Shown here one piece after another: positions 46,701 through 57,108 of a DNA stretch of 64,000 nucleotides. Numbering within the stretch: the first letter of the stretch is position 1; each line of letters opens with the position of its first letter. The stretch covers positions 214,233-278,232 of the forward strand of contig JAEHOE010000155.1 in the NCBI GenBank assembly GCA_016858145.1, in the 5' to 3' direction. The position numbers and the translations under genes are program-made. The notes under the pieces were generated by a model, which had not been told where the DNA came from, did no database searches, and saw only the letters and a program-made list of their open reading frames with translations. The stretch comes from Edaphochlamys debaryana. Its lineage: Eukaryota > Chlorophyta > Chlorophyceae > Chlamydomonadales.

Positions 46701-49700
46701 CCCCAACCCCCTCCCCCTCCTTTTCCTCTTCCTCTCCAAGAGCCGTATGAGACTCGGCTAACTCCCCGCCCGGATGCCATCCCGCTAATCGCCGCCCCCC
46801 CATCTCCCCCTCCCCCCCCCCCCCCACCGTGGCAAAGTGCTCCATGGCCGCCCGCGCCGCCTCCGCCAGAGCCGCGTACGCCCGCGCCAGCCCCACGGCC
46901 TCCCCCGTGCGCTCCGCCCAGGCCCCGGCGGCGCAGGCGGCGGCGAAGGAGTAGCCCTCCTCGGCCTCCTCGTCCGGGTCTTCGGGGGGGGGAGGGGGGG
47001 GAGGGGTCGGACCAGGCAGTTCGCCCTTGTTGGGTGTGGGGGGGGCGGGTGGGGGAGCGGGCCGAGGCAAGACATGCCGCGGAGGAGATGGGGGTGAAGG
47101 GGTGAAAGGGGGGTAAGCAGAAGGGGGCAAGGCCGTAGAGGAGCTCCGCCCCGTCCTCTTTCTTCATGGCCAAGCCCCCTTCCCACCATGCATCCCCCCT
47201 TCCTCTTGTCCCCTCCGCCCTCCCTCACACCCACCCCAACCCCACCCACCGGCGAACACGTCCCTCTCCGCCGCGCCCCGGCACAGCAGCAGCGTGCGCC
47301 CCACGCGCAGCCCCGAGCGGGGGTCGGCCGCCTCCACCACCGCGTGCAGAGGAGGGGGGCCGTCGCCCCCTGCACCCCCTCCCCCTCCCCCTCCGAGGGA
47401 GGCCAGGGGCGCGGCCCCCGCTGTGGCTGCGTCGTCCGAGGAGCGGGGCCCGGCCACGAAGCGGGGGGGCAGCGTGACGGCCTGATGGGGGGAGGGGAGG
47501 ATAGGGGGTGGGGTTTGAGAGGGGGGCGCGAGGCAGGACCAGCTAATGGGGTCTGGGGGCATTAGGGTGCGGGGTGGGGCCAAGGGGGACTCCGGCTGGG
47601 CATGACTGGCGGAACAGAAGGCGTGGCGGGCAGCTCACTACCCCGGACAGGCACCCCCAGCCCTGCCCCCTGCCTGCCCCAGGGTTTGCGCACACCTGTT
47701 CCACGCCGGGTGCCGTACGCAGCATGCCGTACGCAAAGTAGCCCACCAGGGGCTCGGCGACCTGACCGGGGGTGGGGTAGGGGTGGGGGTGTTTATTGCT
47801 GAGCGGGATCGGGGATCGGGGGCCGAGTCCTCTACGGTACCCTGCGGGCCCTCCGTCAAGGCCCGGCCCCTGCCCTGCTGATGGCTCTCTGCCGTGCTAC
47901 TGCTTTCCCGGCTTACGCAAGCAGCCCCCCCCCACTACCACTACCACCACCACGCCCATCCCCCCACCCAAACACAGAGACCCTCCTGCTGATGGGGAGG
48001 CCCCAGGCGACCCGACCTATCCCACCCTGCCCCCTGCTTCCTCAACCCCGCTCCCAACCTCACCCCCCGCCCCACCTGCTGCTCCGTGAGCTTGGACCGC
48101 TGGCCGTGGGGCTTGCCGCCCAGCGCCTGAAGGGGGGGCAGGGGGGGGTGGGGTGGGGAGGGGAGGGGTCGGAAGGGGGGAAGAGACGCCATTTGGCGGT
48201 CCAGCCCCCACCCCTTTTGCAGCGTTGCCCAACCCCTTGGCACCCTTTGCCCCGACCCAACGACCCCTTGCCCCCGCATCCCACACAACCATCCGAACTC
48301 GCACGTACCCTACCACACCCCCATCCCTCGGCACTCCTCCCCCCATTCCCCCGCTCCCGCCGCCCGCCACCCGCCTGCAGCATTTCCTCCCAGTGCTGAC
48401 GCAGCACGGGCACGGCCTCGCCCGCCAGTACGGCAAGCGCCCGCCCGTCGATCGCGCCGTACACGCTGCTGTACAGCAGGGGCTGCATGTCGTACACCTG
48501 TGCAAGTAGGGCGGGTGGTACGGTGAGAGCGCGTCAGCTCCCAGACTAGCCGCAGCCCCCCTACCCCTTGCCCTCCAACCGCCTTGTCCCACGCCTTCTC
48601 AAAACCGTGTTAACTGCCGTGTCACCAAACACATACGCAACCTCCCCCCCCCTTACCCCCCGCTCCCACCCACCTGGAAGTTCATGGTGAAGAAGCCGCT
48701 GCGGCCCACGCCCTCCAGTCCGTAGGCCTGGGGGAAGGCGAGGGTGGGGTGGGCAGCTTGAGCCAACGGCGGAGGGCACGAACCACCACCAGGCCCGAAC
48801 AGCGGAGCAAGGACCCACCAACCCTCCCCGCCTCCCCTCAACCTCTTGACCCCCCCTTCCATCCCTGCCCCCCACCCCCCACCCCCCCTTCCATCCCTGC
48901 CCCCCCCCACCCACCCCCCCGCCCACCCCCCCCACCTTCACCCCCCCCCCCCCCACCCCCCCCCCACCCCCCCCACCTGCAGCAGCGGCCACTGCTCCAG
49001 CGCCATGAGCTCAGCGCCCTGCAGCCGCGGCGGGGCGTCGGGGGGCGGGCCCCCGTTGGCCGCCGCCCCGGGCCCGGCCCCCGCCGCAGCCCCCGCCGCA
49101 GGGGCCAGGGCGCAGGGCACCCCCAGGCGGCTGCAGCCCCGCACCAGGGCCACCAGCGCCCCCAGCTTGGCCTCCTCTGCAGCGTCGGCGTCGGCGGCCT
49201 CCGCGGGGGAGGGCCCGAAGAGGCGCAGGGAGGGGCAGCGGGGCGCCAGCAGGGCGGAGAGGCGGTCGGCCAGGGCGGGGTCGGGGGCGTAGAGGCAGAC
49301 GGAGGTGGGCGTGATCTGGGGTGGCGTGGTGGGGGGTGGGGAGGGGAGGGGGAGGGGAGGGGGAGGTAAGGGGCCGGGGGGCACGAGTTGTGGTGGGGGG
49401 TCAGCGAATGGGCGACCCCACCATCCTTCCCCCCTCCGACCCCACACCCTCTTCAGGCACGCTCTCTCTCCTTTCATCACCCTAAAATCCCTGTCAGTCC
49501 CCCTGATATCCCCCCTCCTCCGATTTCCGCCCTCGAGACCCCCCCGCCCCCCCCCATCCGAAAGCCCCCACCAGCGCCACTGCGTCGTCCAGGCCCCCCG
49601 CCAGGCCGCCGTGGTCCAGCGCGTCCCGCCCCGAAGCCCCCTCGGCCAGGTAGCCCAGCGCCTGGCCACACACGCTGAAGCGGCCGTCCACGCCGGGCTG

Positions 49701-49972
49701 GGGGCGGGGGGGAAACGTGTGTGTTGGGGGGTGGGGGGGCGGGGTCGGCGTCGGGTCAACGGCACGAGCCCCTCGAAGGATGGGTTGGAACGAGCCAGAA
49801 AGCCTGGTTCCGGCTTTTTGAGCCTTCCTGGAGATGTGTGTTGTGTTTGGGAGGGCTGAATCAGGTTACGCACCACGAGGAGAACGCCGTCCAGCCCATG
49901 CCGCTTGCATGCCGCCTGCACACGTCGGATGCGCAGAGCGGCTTGACTGGCGCTGAACTCTAAGCCTGCCAT
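39578..49972 (-). CDS. Large 25-exon protein, tentatively DNAAF9/Shulin (C20orf194)-like
   Basis: 1449 aa; every junction is phase-consistent: 49874-49972, 49572-49697, 48977-49315, 48674-48727, 48375-48497, 48076-48126, 47696-47761, 47250-47481, 46828-46979, 46391-46531, 46114-46170, 45593-45929, 45047-45189, 44726-44870, 44311-44422, 44043-44113, 43688-43917, 42882-43070, 42559-42654, 42037-42252, 41365-41748, 41163-41213, 40615-40862, 40185-40450, 39578-39999. No signal peptide or membrane helix; rich in Ala/Gly with helical stretches. The N-terminus (RIRRVQAACKRHGLDGVLLV, then PGVDGRF...GLDDAVAL), the middle (LITAVLPAWQQTL) and the C-terminus (DGYTYDGSGLYYDPFGD, HPDMARFVEEWIQDL) resemble what I recall of the C20orf194 family, which packages outer-arm dynein for cilia. 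A weak P-loop-like VVLVAGQPGGEAP occurs in exon 20. The gene model is solid; the family name is a memory-based guess. Intron 5 needs a GC donor (CAG|GCGGGT). Confidence 0.75.
42655..42715. repeat. GGGGTA-rich array
   Basis: GGGGTAGGGGTAGGGGTAGG on the + strand, inside the intron before exon 19 (minus strand) of the 25-exon gene; a potential G-quadruplex and, on the transcript, a CU-rich tract before the acceptor. Confidence 0.75.
43462..43722. repeat. 112-base tandem repeat spanning an exon end and its 5' splice site
   Basis: Units start at 43462, 43574 and 43686 (third partial). Each starts ACCGGTGAC or ACAGGTGAC and continues into GAGCCGAGCGCGAGGGCGAG. The third copy is the real end of exon 17 (residues LALALGSMSP, then donor GTGAGG); the other two lie downstream in the intron and keep GT at the equivalent place. 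Confidence 0.9.
45247..45296. repeat. (GGGGGGAG)n array
   Basis: Short purine array in the intron between exons 12 and 13 of the 25-exon gene. Confidence 0.75.
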
Positions 49973-50652
49973 GGTACGAAGCGGCTCAGAGTGGGCTGTT
50001 GGTAGCGAAGAGGGAAAGCGCGGGAAGAATGCCCCGCTGACGTCCGAACCGTTCCGCGTCGGCGACTTGGCCGTAAGTTGCACTTGCAGTTGCACAGGTA
50101 GTGTCTTGTCGGAATGTCAGTGGGTTAATGGTGGTGTCGGGGCGACTAGGCGCTCAGAAAACAAGCCAACTTCCGCACTGAGTCTGGTGTCAAGTTGCAC
50201 GCTGGTCTGTGCGTATGCATCGTCCTTGTTTGTATATAGAGCAAGTAGAAGGGTAAGGGCGACCGGAGGGGCACAGCCCAATTGGGGAGCCCGGTTGCAT
50301 GAAGGGTCGCCGAGGACCAAGCGCCGAGGACATACACGCGGTGGGCCCCAGCCGACGCGTAGCACACAGCACACTAGTCTCGCCTGGCCTAGCCTAGCCT
50401 AGCCTAGCCGAGGTGTGTGCTACAGCGTCCCGATGAAGCGGGTTGTCGCCCCCGCGCCGAGTGGCGCGCGGGCCCCGCCTCGCATGTTCCGCATAGCCAG
50501 TGTTCCTGCCTATCGCGCGGAGCGGGTCGCTGCGCGGACGGTCTCCGTGGTCTTCGAAGCGCGGTTCCCCTCGCAATGCCTCCACGTGGCGCGCGGGTCG
50601 GCCTCAGCAGCTCTCGGCGGCGCTGCTACGTGCGCTGACTCTGGGGGGCTCG
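49973..50652. other. Intergenic region and LINE 5' region
   Basis: Upstream of the leftward 25-exon gene and of LINE ORF1. It must contain that gene's promoter and the LINE 5' UTR. A (AGCCT)n microsatellite lies at 50387-50408. G+C rises sharply after about 50420, which may mark the element start. Confidence 0.5.
50387..50408. repeat. (AGCCT)n microsatellite
   Basis: Four AGCCT/CCTAG units near the presumed 5' end of the LINE. Confidence 0.85.
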
Positions 50653-51846
50653 ATGGCGGACGCGCCGGCCCTGGTCGGTGCATGGGAGTTCAAGCAGGCA
50701 GCCTCGCTGGCAGTCCACGCTCGGCGGGAGGCCCGCTTCACGCTTCCCCAGTTTGAGGCCCTGAAGCTGCGGCTCAACGAGCGCAGTGAGCTGTCGGCGG
50801 ATGGTCGGGCCTTCCTGGCCGCCGCCCCCGTCATCCGCTTCCTCGCCTCCCGCGGCACTCTGGCCGCCTGCCTCCCGGTCCGCCCGCTACCCGACCCCCC
50901 GTTCGGCATCTACACGGCGGGATGGCACGCTGCGACTACCGTCGTTGGCGCCCTCTCCCAGCTGCGCGCCGCCATCCCCGACGTGCTTTCGGTCATCCCG
51001 TTTCGTGATCTGCTGTCCGGCGGCTGCTACGGAGACCGCTACTGCGCCCTGGTTCCCGCTGGCACGGACCTCGGCCTCGGCCCTGGGGAGACCTCCTTCA
51101 CTCTGGCGCTAGTCACTGAGGGCTGCCCCGACGAGCTCCTCGAGTGCTACTGCATCTCCCATGATGAGTACCTGGCGATGGAGGCGGCGCCGGCGGCCCG
51201 GGCAGCCCCGGCGGCTCCGGCGGCCCGGGCAGCCCCGGCGGCTCCGGCGGCCCGGGCAGCCCCGGCGGCTCCGGCGGCGGGCGTGCCGACGTGGGCGACG
51301 GTGGCAGCGGCGGAGCCCGGGCAGGACCCGGCGGTCGTGGCCGACGCCGCGCAGGAGGCGGCGTTTGCCTTGGTCCAGCGGCAGACGGCGGTGGCGGCGG
51401 CGGAGGCCGCGGCGGAGGCGGGGGCTGCGGTCGCGGCAGCAGCGGCGGCGGCGGCGAGCGGCGGCAGTGCCGCCGGCGGCAGCGGTGAGGGACGCGGCGG
51501 GGCGGCTGCGGCTGCCCCTGGCCCTGCGGCCCTGGCCCTGGGTGCGCCCCCCGGCCCGGCCGGCCCCCTGCCCGGCGACCCGCAGGAGCCCATGGCGGTG
51601 GACACTGGGGCGGATCCCCTCCTCCTGGCCTCCCTGCTCGCGGTGGCCGCCCCCGACGCGGCGAGGGGGCTCCCGCTTGCCCCCGACCCCAAGCGCGCGC
51701 GCGCCGCGCCGCCCGCGGCCGCCCCCACGGGGCCCCCCGCTGCTGCGGGCGCCGCGGACTCCGCTGGTGACACCACGATGGCGGACACACCCTGCGCTGG
51801 GCAACGTGGCGGGCCCTCCCCGGCTCCCCCCGACCCCACGGTCTAA
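50653..51846 (+). CDS. LINE ORF1 protein
   Basis: 397 aa. Residues 1-180 are a compact, unrecognised domain (for example GAWEFKQAASLAVHARREAR, then DRYCALVPAGTDLG). From about 181 it is Ala/Pro/Gly rich, with three exact 27-base repeats (51193-51273, AARAAPAAP units) and a long alanine helix. It presumably acts as the RNA-binding ORF1 of the element, but no RRM or zinc knuckle is obvious. Its stop codon overlaps the ORF2 start as TAATG. Confidence 0.7.
   Translation: MADAPALVGAWEFKQAASLAVHARREARFTLPQFEALKLRLNERSELSADGRAFLAAAPVIRFLASRGTLAACLPVRPLPDPPFGIYTAGWHAATTVVGALSQLRAAIPDVLSVIPFRDLLSGGCYGDRYCALVPAGTDLGLGPGETSFTLALVTEGCPDELLECYCISHDEYLAMEAAPAARAAPAAPAARAAPAAPAARAAPAAPAAGVPTWATVAAAEPGQDPAVVADAAQEAAFALVQRQTAVAAAEAAAEAGAAVAAAAAAAASGGSAAGGSGEGRGGAAAAAPGPAALALGAPPGPAGPLPGDPQEPMAVDTGADPLLLASLLAVAAPDAARGLPLAPDPKRARAAPPAAAPTGPPAAAGAADSAGDTTMADTPCAGQRGGPSPAPPDPTV
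51193..51273 (+). repeat. Three tandem 27-base units in LINE ORF1
   Basis: Units beginning GCGGCCCGGGCAGCCCCGG, in frame, each coding nine residues of Ala/Pro/Arg. Confidence 0.85.
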
Positions 51847-54800
51847 TGGCGCAAGCCGCGCCCCCCGCCGCGCCCCGCGCGGCTCGCCCCTTGCGGGTTG
51901 GCTCCCACAATGTGCGCGGGCTCCTTGGGCCCGGCGGGCTGCATGGGCCCCCCACCCAGCTGGCACGGCACGCTCTCCTCTGGCATCGGCAGCGCCTGGA
52001 CATTGTCTGCCTCCAGGAAACGTGGATTCCCGCCTCTGCCCAAGCCGCTGCCGCGACGGCCCTGGGTGCCGTCGCCTCCAGCCTGCACTGCGGCCTCTGG
52101 CACGCCTTCTGGGCGCCTGCTCCGAATAATTTCTCCGGGGGCACTGCCATCCTGATTCGGCGATCCCTGCTCACCACCGGCGCGCTCACCTTCCCCGGGG
52201 GGGCGGCCGCTCCTGTCGCCTCCCCGGATGGGCGCCTCCTCCACCTCCCCGTCTCCTGGGGGGGCCACACCGTGCGCCTCCTCTCCGCCTACCTGCCCAG
52301 CGGCAAACCCACCCTGCAGCGCGCCTTCATTGCAGACCGCCTTCAGCCCCTTGCCCAGGGCCCGGGGCTCCATCTCTGGGCTGGTGACTTCAACTTCGTC
52401 TGCTCCCCCGCCCTGGACAGCACGGCCGGCGCCGGAGGACGCGCGCCTGACGTGCGCACGGCCGCCGCCTTCGGTGCTGCCTGCCCCGGCCTGGGTGATG
52501 TGTTCCGCCTTCTTCACCCCTCCCGCCGTGTCTACACCTGCGTCCGCGGCGCTTCTGGCTCCCGCCTCGACCGCTTCCACGCCTCCGCAGCCCTCCTCCC
52601 CTTCCTGCCGGCCTGTGGCACGGCTCCGGGCAGCGCCTCTGACCACCGGCTCCTTGTCTGCCGCCTTCGCCCTTCCCCTGCGGCCCCGCCGCTCGGCCCC
52701 GGACTGCGCCGCACGCGCCTGTACTTTCTTGATCACCCCGACCTGGTCGACGCCTTCCAAGCCTGGCTTGCCCCCGCGGTCGCGGCGGCCCCCGTCGCCG
52801 ACAGCGCCTTGCTCCTCTGGTGGCCTTCCTTCAAGCGGGCTGTCGCTGCCACCGCTCGTGCCCTCAACGACCAAGCCCGCTCCCGCCGCCTGGCTGCCTC
52901 CGATGCTGAAGCTGCCGCTCGTGCGGTGGCTGAGGCTGCCTTCGCCGCCGTGGAGGCGGGCGACGCAGCTGCTGTCCCTGCCGCTGTGGCGGCCCACGGC
53001 GCCGCCGCCGCAGCTGCAGCTGCCGGCGCCACGCGCCTTGCCCGGCGTACCCACCATGCCTGGCTGGGCACGGGGGAGCGCCCCTCCCCCGCCATCACCC
53101 AGCACCTGCGTCCCCACGCTGCCGCCCCCCCTGTCACCGCCCTGCGCTGCCCCGACGGCACCTACGTGACCGACCCCCGCCGGCTCCCTGCAGTGGTCGC
53201 TGCCTTCTGGCAGCGCGTCTGCTCGGCGCCCGCCCCCAATCCCGGCGCCCGTGCCCAGGTCCTTGCGGCGCTGCAGGCCTCCGGGGTTCGCCTGGACCCG
53301 GCGGGGGCGGCGGCTGCCGGCTCCTTCCTTGTCTCCGCCGACGAGGTCGCCGCCTCGCTGGCGGCCGCTCGCCCCGCCGCCTCTCCTGGGCGGGACGGGC
53401 TCCCGCCTGGCCTGTATCACAGCTTCTCCGGCACCTTCTCTCCCATCCTCGCCCGCCTCTTCTCCGCCATTGGCGCCACAGGCGCTCTGCCAGCTGGCTT
53501 CCTCGACGGCGTTATCGTCAGCCTCCCCAAGGCCGGCCCCGATCCCGCCCGTCCCCTGGATCCTGCCGACGCCGCCAACTATCGCCCCATCACCCTCCTG
53601 GACACCGACTACCGCACCCTTGCCCGCGTCCTGAGTCGCCGCCTGTCGCCCCTCCTTGGGGCCTGCTTGGACCCAGAGCAAACCGCCTACCTCCCGGACC
53701 GGCTCATTGCCGACAATGTCTTGCTCCTGCAACTCCTGCCCGAGCTCCTCGCTGCGTCCGGCGGCTCCGCCGTGGTCGCGTTCCTGGACTTCTACAAGGC
53801 GTACGACACCATTGATCGCGGCTTCCTCCTCGCCGCCATGGCCACCACTGGGGCCGGCCCTGGCCTCCTGTCCTGGGCGTGGACCCTGCTGGCTGGGGCC
53901 CGCTCGTCCGCCCTGGTCAACGGCTACACCTCTGCCCCCGTCCCCATTGCCGCCGGCGTCCGGCAGGGCTGCCCTCTCTCCCCCCTGCTATACCTCTTTA
54001 TTGCCCAGGCGCTCCTCTCGTGGCTCAAGTCCAACCACGTTGGCATCACCCTTGACGGCCTCACCATCACTGCAGCCCAGTACGCTGACGACGGCCAGCC
54101 CGTCCTCCCCTCCCTGGCGGCCATCCCCGCCTTCCTCGCCCACATGGACACCTTTGGGGCAGCGTCGGGGCAGCGGCTGAATCTGGACAAGGTCAAGTAC
54201 CTCTGTGTTGGTGCACCCGCTCCCCCTCCCCCGCTGCCTGCGGCCCCTGCGGCGGCCCCTGCTGTGGCCGCCCCGGCCCCTGCCGCCCCTCCCCCGTCCC
54301 GCCGCCGCCGCCGCTCACCGTCGCCCACCTCCCGTGGCCGCGGTGCGAGGACCCCCGCCGCCTCCTCCCCCCGTCCCCGCCGGCGTCCTCCCACCTGCCC
54401 CCCCGCCCATCCCGTCCGCCCCGCCCGCGCCTCCCCCACGCGTCGTCGCGTCGGCTGTGGCGCTGGGTGTCCCGTTCCCCAGCGGCCCCGGCGCCCCCTC
54501 CCCCTGGCCTGGCCGCCTCGCTGGTGTCTGGCGAGCCTACACGCTGGTCGCCGCCCTCCCCCTCTCCGCCTTTGGCCGTGCCTTCGCCGCTTCTGGGTAC
54601 GGCCTTAGCAAGCTCCTGTACCTCGCGGAGTTCCTTGGCCTCCCCGCTGGCGCTGCCCTCGCCGACCTCGTGCGCTTCACCGCCGCGCTGGTCGACCGGC
54701 GCTCCACCCCCGCCGCCCATGCTGCCCGCCCCCACGCCTGGCTGGTCGGCCTGGGCCACGCCTCCCTGGCCCTCCCCCCTGCCGCCGGCGGCATGGGCCT

Positions 54801-56347
54801 CCTGCCCCTCCCCGAGCACGTCCGGGCTCGCCATGCTGTCGCCGCCGCTCGCTGCGTGCTGGGCAGCGTTCCCGGCTTGCTGCGCACCCGGCCGCTCTGG
54901 ATCCCCGTGGCGCACGCGCTCCTCCGCCGCCTCCACCCTCAGTTCCACCCCTTATGCCTCCTCACGGCTGGCCGCCCTCCCCGCCGCCCGTGGGGGGGCC
55001 CCGGCCCGCCGTCTACCGCCTCGGCAAGCTGCCCCTCCCGTCGTCCCCGGCCCTTCGGCAGCTCGTCCGCGCCTTCTCCTTCCTCCCGCCCATCCGCTCT
55101 CTCTCGGCGCCTGCTGCGGGGCCGTGGTGTGCGGCTGCCCCGCTCTTCGGCAACCCCTTCCTGGCGGACGCGGCGGGCTGCGGCCTGGAGCAGCGCTGCC
55201 CGCTCTGGCGCTCGGTCCGTGGCTTCGCCACCGTCGCGAACGCGGTGCGGACGTGGGATGCGATGGCGCCTCGCCGCGCAGTGGGCTGGTGCCGCCCCCG
55301 CTCCATGCGTGCCCTCCGTACCGGCTTGCTGTCGCCGCCTCCTATCGCCAGCGCCTCTTGGACGCCCTCGCCCTCCCCCTCTCCGCCCTGCCCCTTCCGC
55401 TCCGCGCCTTCGACACGGGCCTCCCGTCCCTTCAGCTCGTGTTCACGTGCATCCCGCCCGCATGGGTGGCCGCAACTCGGGCTGCGGCTGCCTCCCCGGG
55501 GGTTGGCCCCCCCCCGTCCACTGCGGATGCCTGTGCCCGCCTCATTCGCTCGCTTGGGTGGCGCCTCCCTGGCGGCACCGCCGTCTCCCTTGGCGCCCTT
55601 ACAGTCAAGATTGCCACGTCCCTCCAGCTGGGCCCGGCCCGGGCTGCCCTGCGGGCCCGCCATGTCGCCTTCTGCTCCTCCCTTGCGCTGCTCCCGCCCC
55701 CGCCTGCCGGCCTTGGCGCCCCGGCGGCCCTCACTCCCCCGGTGGCCCTCGCCCTCGCCACCCTCCAGTCTACTCTGTCTCGTCTCTGGGCGCTCAAGTG
55801 GGACAACTGTCACAAGGAAGCCCTCTGGCGGCTGGCCCTCGATGGCTTCCCCGCGTTCCCCTTGCATGCGCGCGCACTGGTCCCGCCTGTGTGTGCGTGT
55901 GGCGCCCCCATGGTCGATCCCTCGGGGAGGGGCTCTGCCCGCTGGCATCACTTTTGGGGCTGCCCTGTCGCGCATGGTGTCGTCTCTGTCCTCTCGGCGA
56001 CTGTTGGGGCTCCAGTTACTCCCTTTCAGTTGTGGCTTGCCGCCTGCCCCCCTGGGCTGTCGTCCGTGGTTTGGGATGTTGTTGTGCTTGCTGCCGTGTC
56101 CGCTATGGAGTGTGGGCGGCGGTCCCTGTTTGCGTCACGGCCTGTCCTTCATGGGGTTCGTGCTCCTGTTGTCTCTGCGGGGGTCCTTGCCCGCGTCTCT
56201 GCTCTTGCTGTCGCTGATTTTTGGGCCCGCCTTCGGGGCTTTGCTGCCCTGCAGCTTCCTCCCCCCCAGTGGGACCGTGTGTCTGTTGTGCATCCTTTTC
56301 TGGCGGCTTCCGCGGAGGGCGAGGTGGTGTATCGCGGGCCGCTCTAG
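51846..56347 (+). pseudogene. LINE ORF2: AP endonuclease plus reverse transcriptase, with frameshifts
   Basis: Starts at the ATG inside TAATG. The endonuclease (about 51890-52690) shows GSHNVRGL, VCLQETW, LWAGDFNFV, GSRLDRF and SDHRLLV. The reverse transcriptase (about 53390-54215) shows YRPITLLDTDYR, FLDFYKAYDTID, RQGCPLSPLLYLF and QYADD, then LNLDKVKYL. Coding character then moves between frames: first shift within 54215-54460 in a Pro/Arg linker, second near 54950-55000 beside a G7 run, third near 55255-55310. The last part carries CACG...HHFWGC, a CCHC-type motif, and stops at 56347. At least three indels make this copy inactive unless they are assembly errors. Long open frames on the opposite strand are composition artefacts. 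Confidence 0.75.
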
Positions 56348-57108
56348 TGCGTTGTGTTTTGGCACGCTGTGCCCTGGCGTTGTTGGTGTTCGGCCTGTCC
56401 TGCGACTCTGACACTCTGGCATTCCTGGCTATCCATCGGCAGCTCCCGAACGATATCGGGGCATGCAGTGTGCGGTCTGGCACAATCAGGCCATTGCGAG
56501 TGGGTTGCGATCCCTCGCCACTGTAATCGCTGCTTCACATACAGCGTCTTGCGGGCACAACCTACACAGCCCAGTTGAACACACAGCATTCACATACTGT
56601 ACGATTTCCTGTCCCGCGACATAGTTGGCTCAGCTGCGTGCATCTGCACCCTACTCGGTGAGCTCGGCGTGCGTCCACAGCCCCCTTTGGGACAGGCGAG
56701 CTACTTCTCAAGCTGCTGGGTCAGCCGGGGCCACATTGGGGGCTCATAATCCCGCGTCACGCTGCGCCCGCTGAACCATCCCCCGGCATCAGGACCTCGG
56801 CGCCTGTCCACCCGCAGGCCCTACCTCCGCATTCCAGTTTCTTCTCATCTTGACGACGCAGCGCCAGAACCCATCGCTATCAGCTCCAGTCGCCGACGCC
56901 CAGCTCCGTCTTGGTCCCCGGCGGGCCCCGCTCAGCCCAGGCCCGGCTCCGCGCAGCTTCCACACCCGCGCCCCGCGCCTGTGGTGCCGGCCCGCTCCCC
57001 TCCTCCTCCTCCTCCCCCGCCTCCTCCTCCCAGCCAACTTAGCTCTCTCTCCCTCCTTCTCGCCGCCGGGGCCCCTCTCTCGAGGGCCCCCGCCCGCTAC
57101 CGTTGAGC
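56348..57108. other. LINE 3' region and upstream region of the ankyrin gene
   Basis: The left part up to about 56540 is probably LINE 3' UTR. The remainder should contain the promoter and 5' UTR of the ankyrin-repeat gene. No other gene is seen. Confidence 0.5.

Larger units (their letters stand above)
50421..56548 (+). mobile_element. L1-type non-LTR retrotransposon (LINE), broken in ORF2
   Basis: ORF1 is followed by an ORF2 with apurinic-type endonuclease, reverse transcriptase and C-terminal CCHC-like motif, the plan of L1-clade LINEs. There are no terminal repeats. Ends are uncertain: I use the outer limits of a 9-base match TACAGCGTC at 50421-50429 and 56540-56548, which could be a target-site duplication but could arise by chance. 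No poly(A) tail is visible. Base composition is uniformly GC-rich, matching the host genes. Confidence 0.75.

Noticed and set aside
51843..53732. Long minus-strand open frame (629 codons) opposite LINE ORF2
   Set aside because: Mirror of GC-rich codons on the sense strand; Gly/Arg-rich without motifs, whereas the sense strand has endonuclease and RT motifs.
50421..56548. Nine-base match TACAGCGTC as proof of LINE ends
   Set aside because: A match of this length is expected by chance over the flanks searched; used only as provisional limits.
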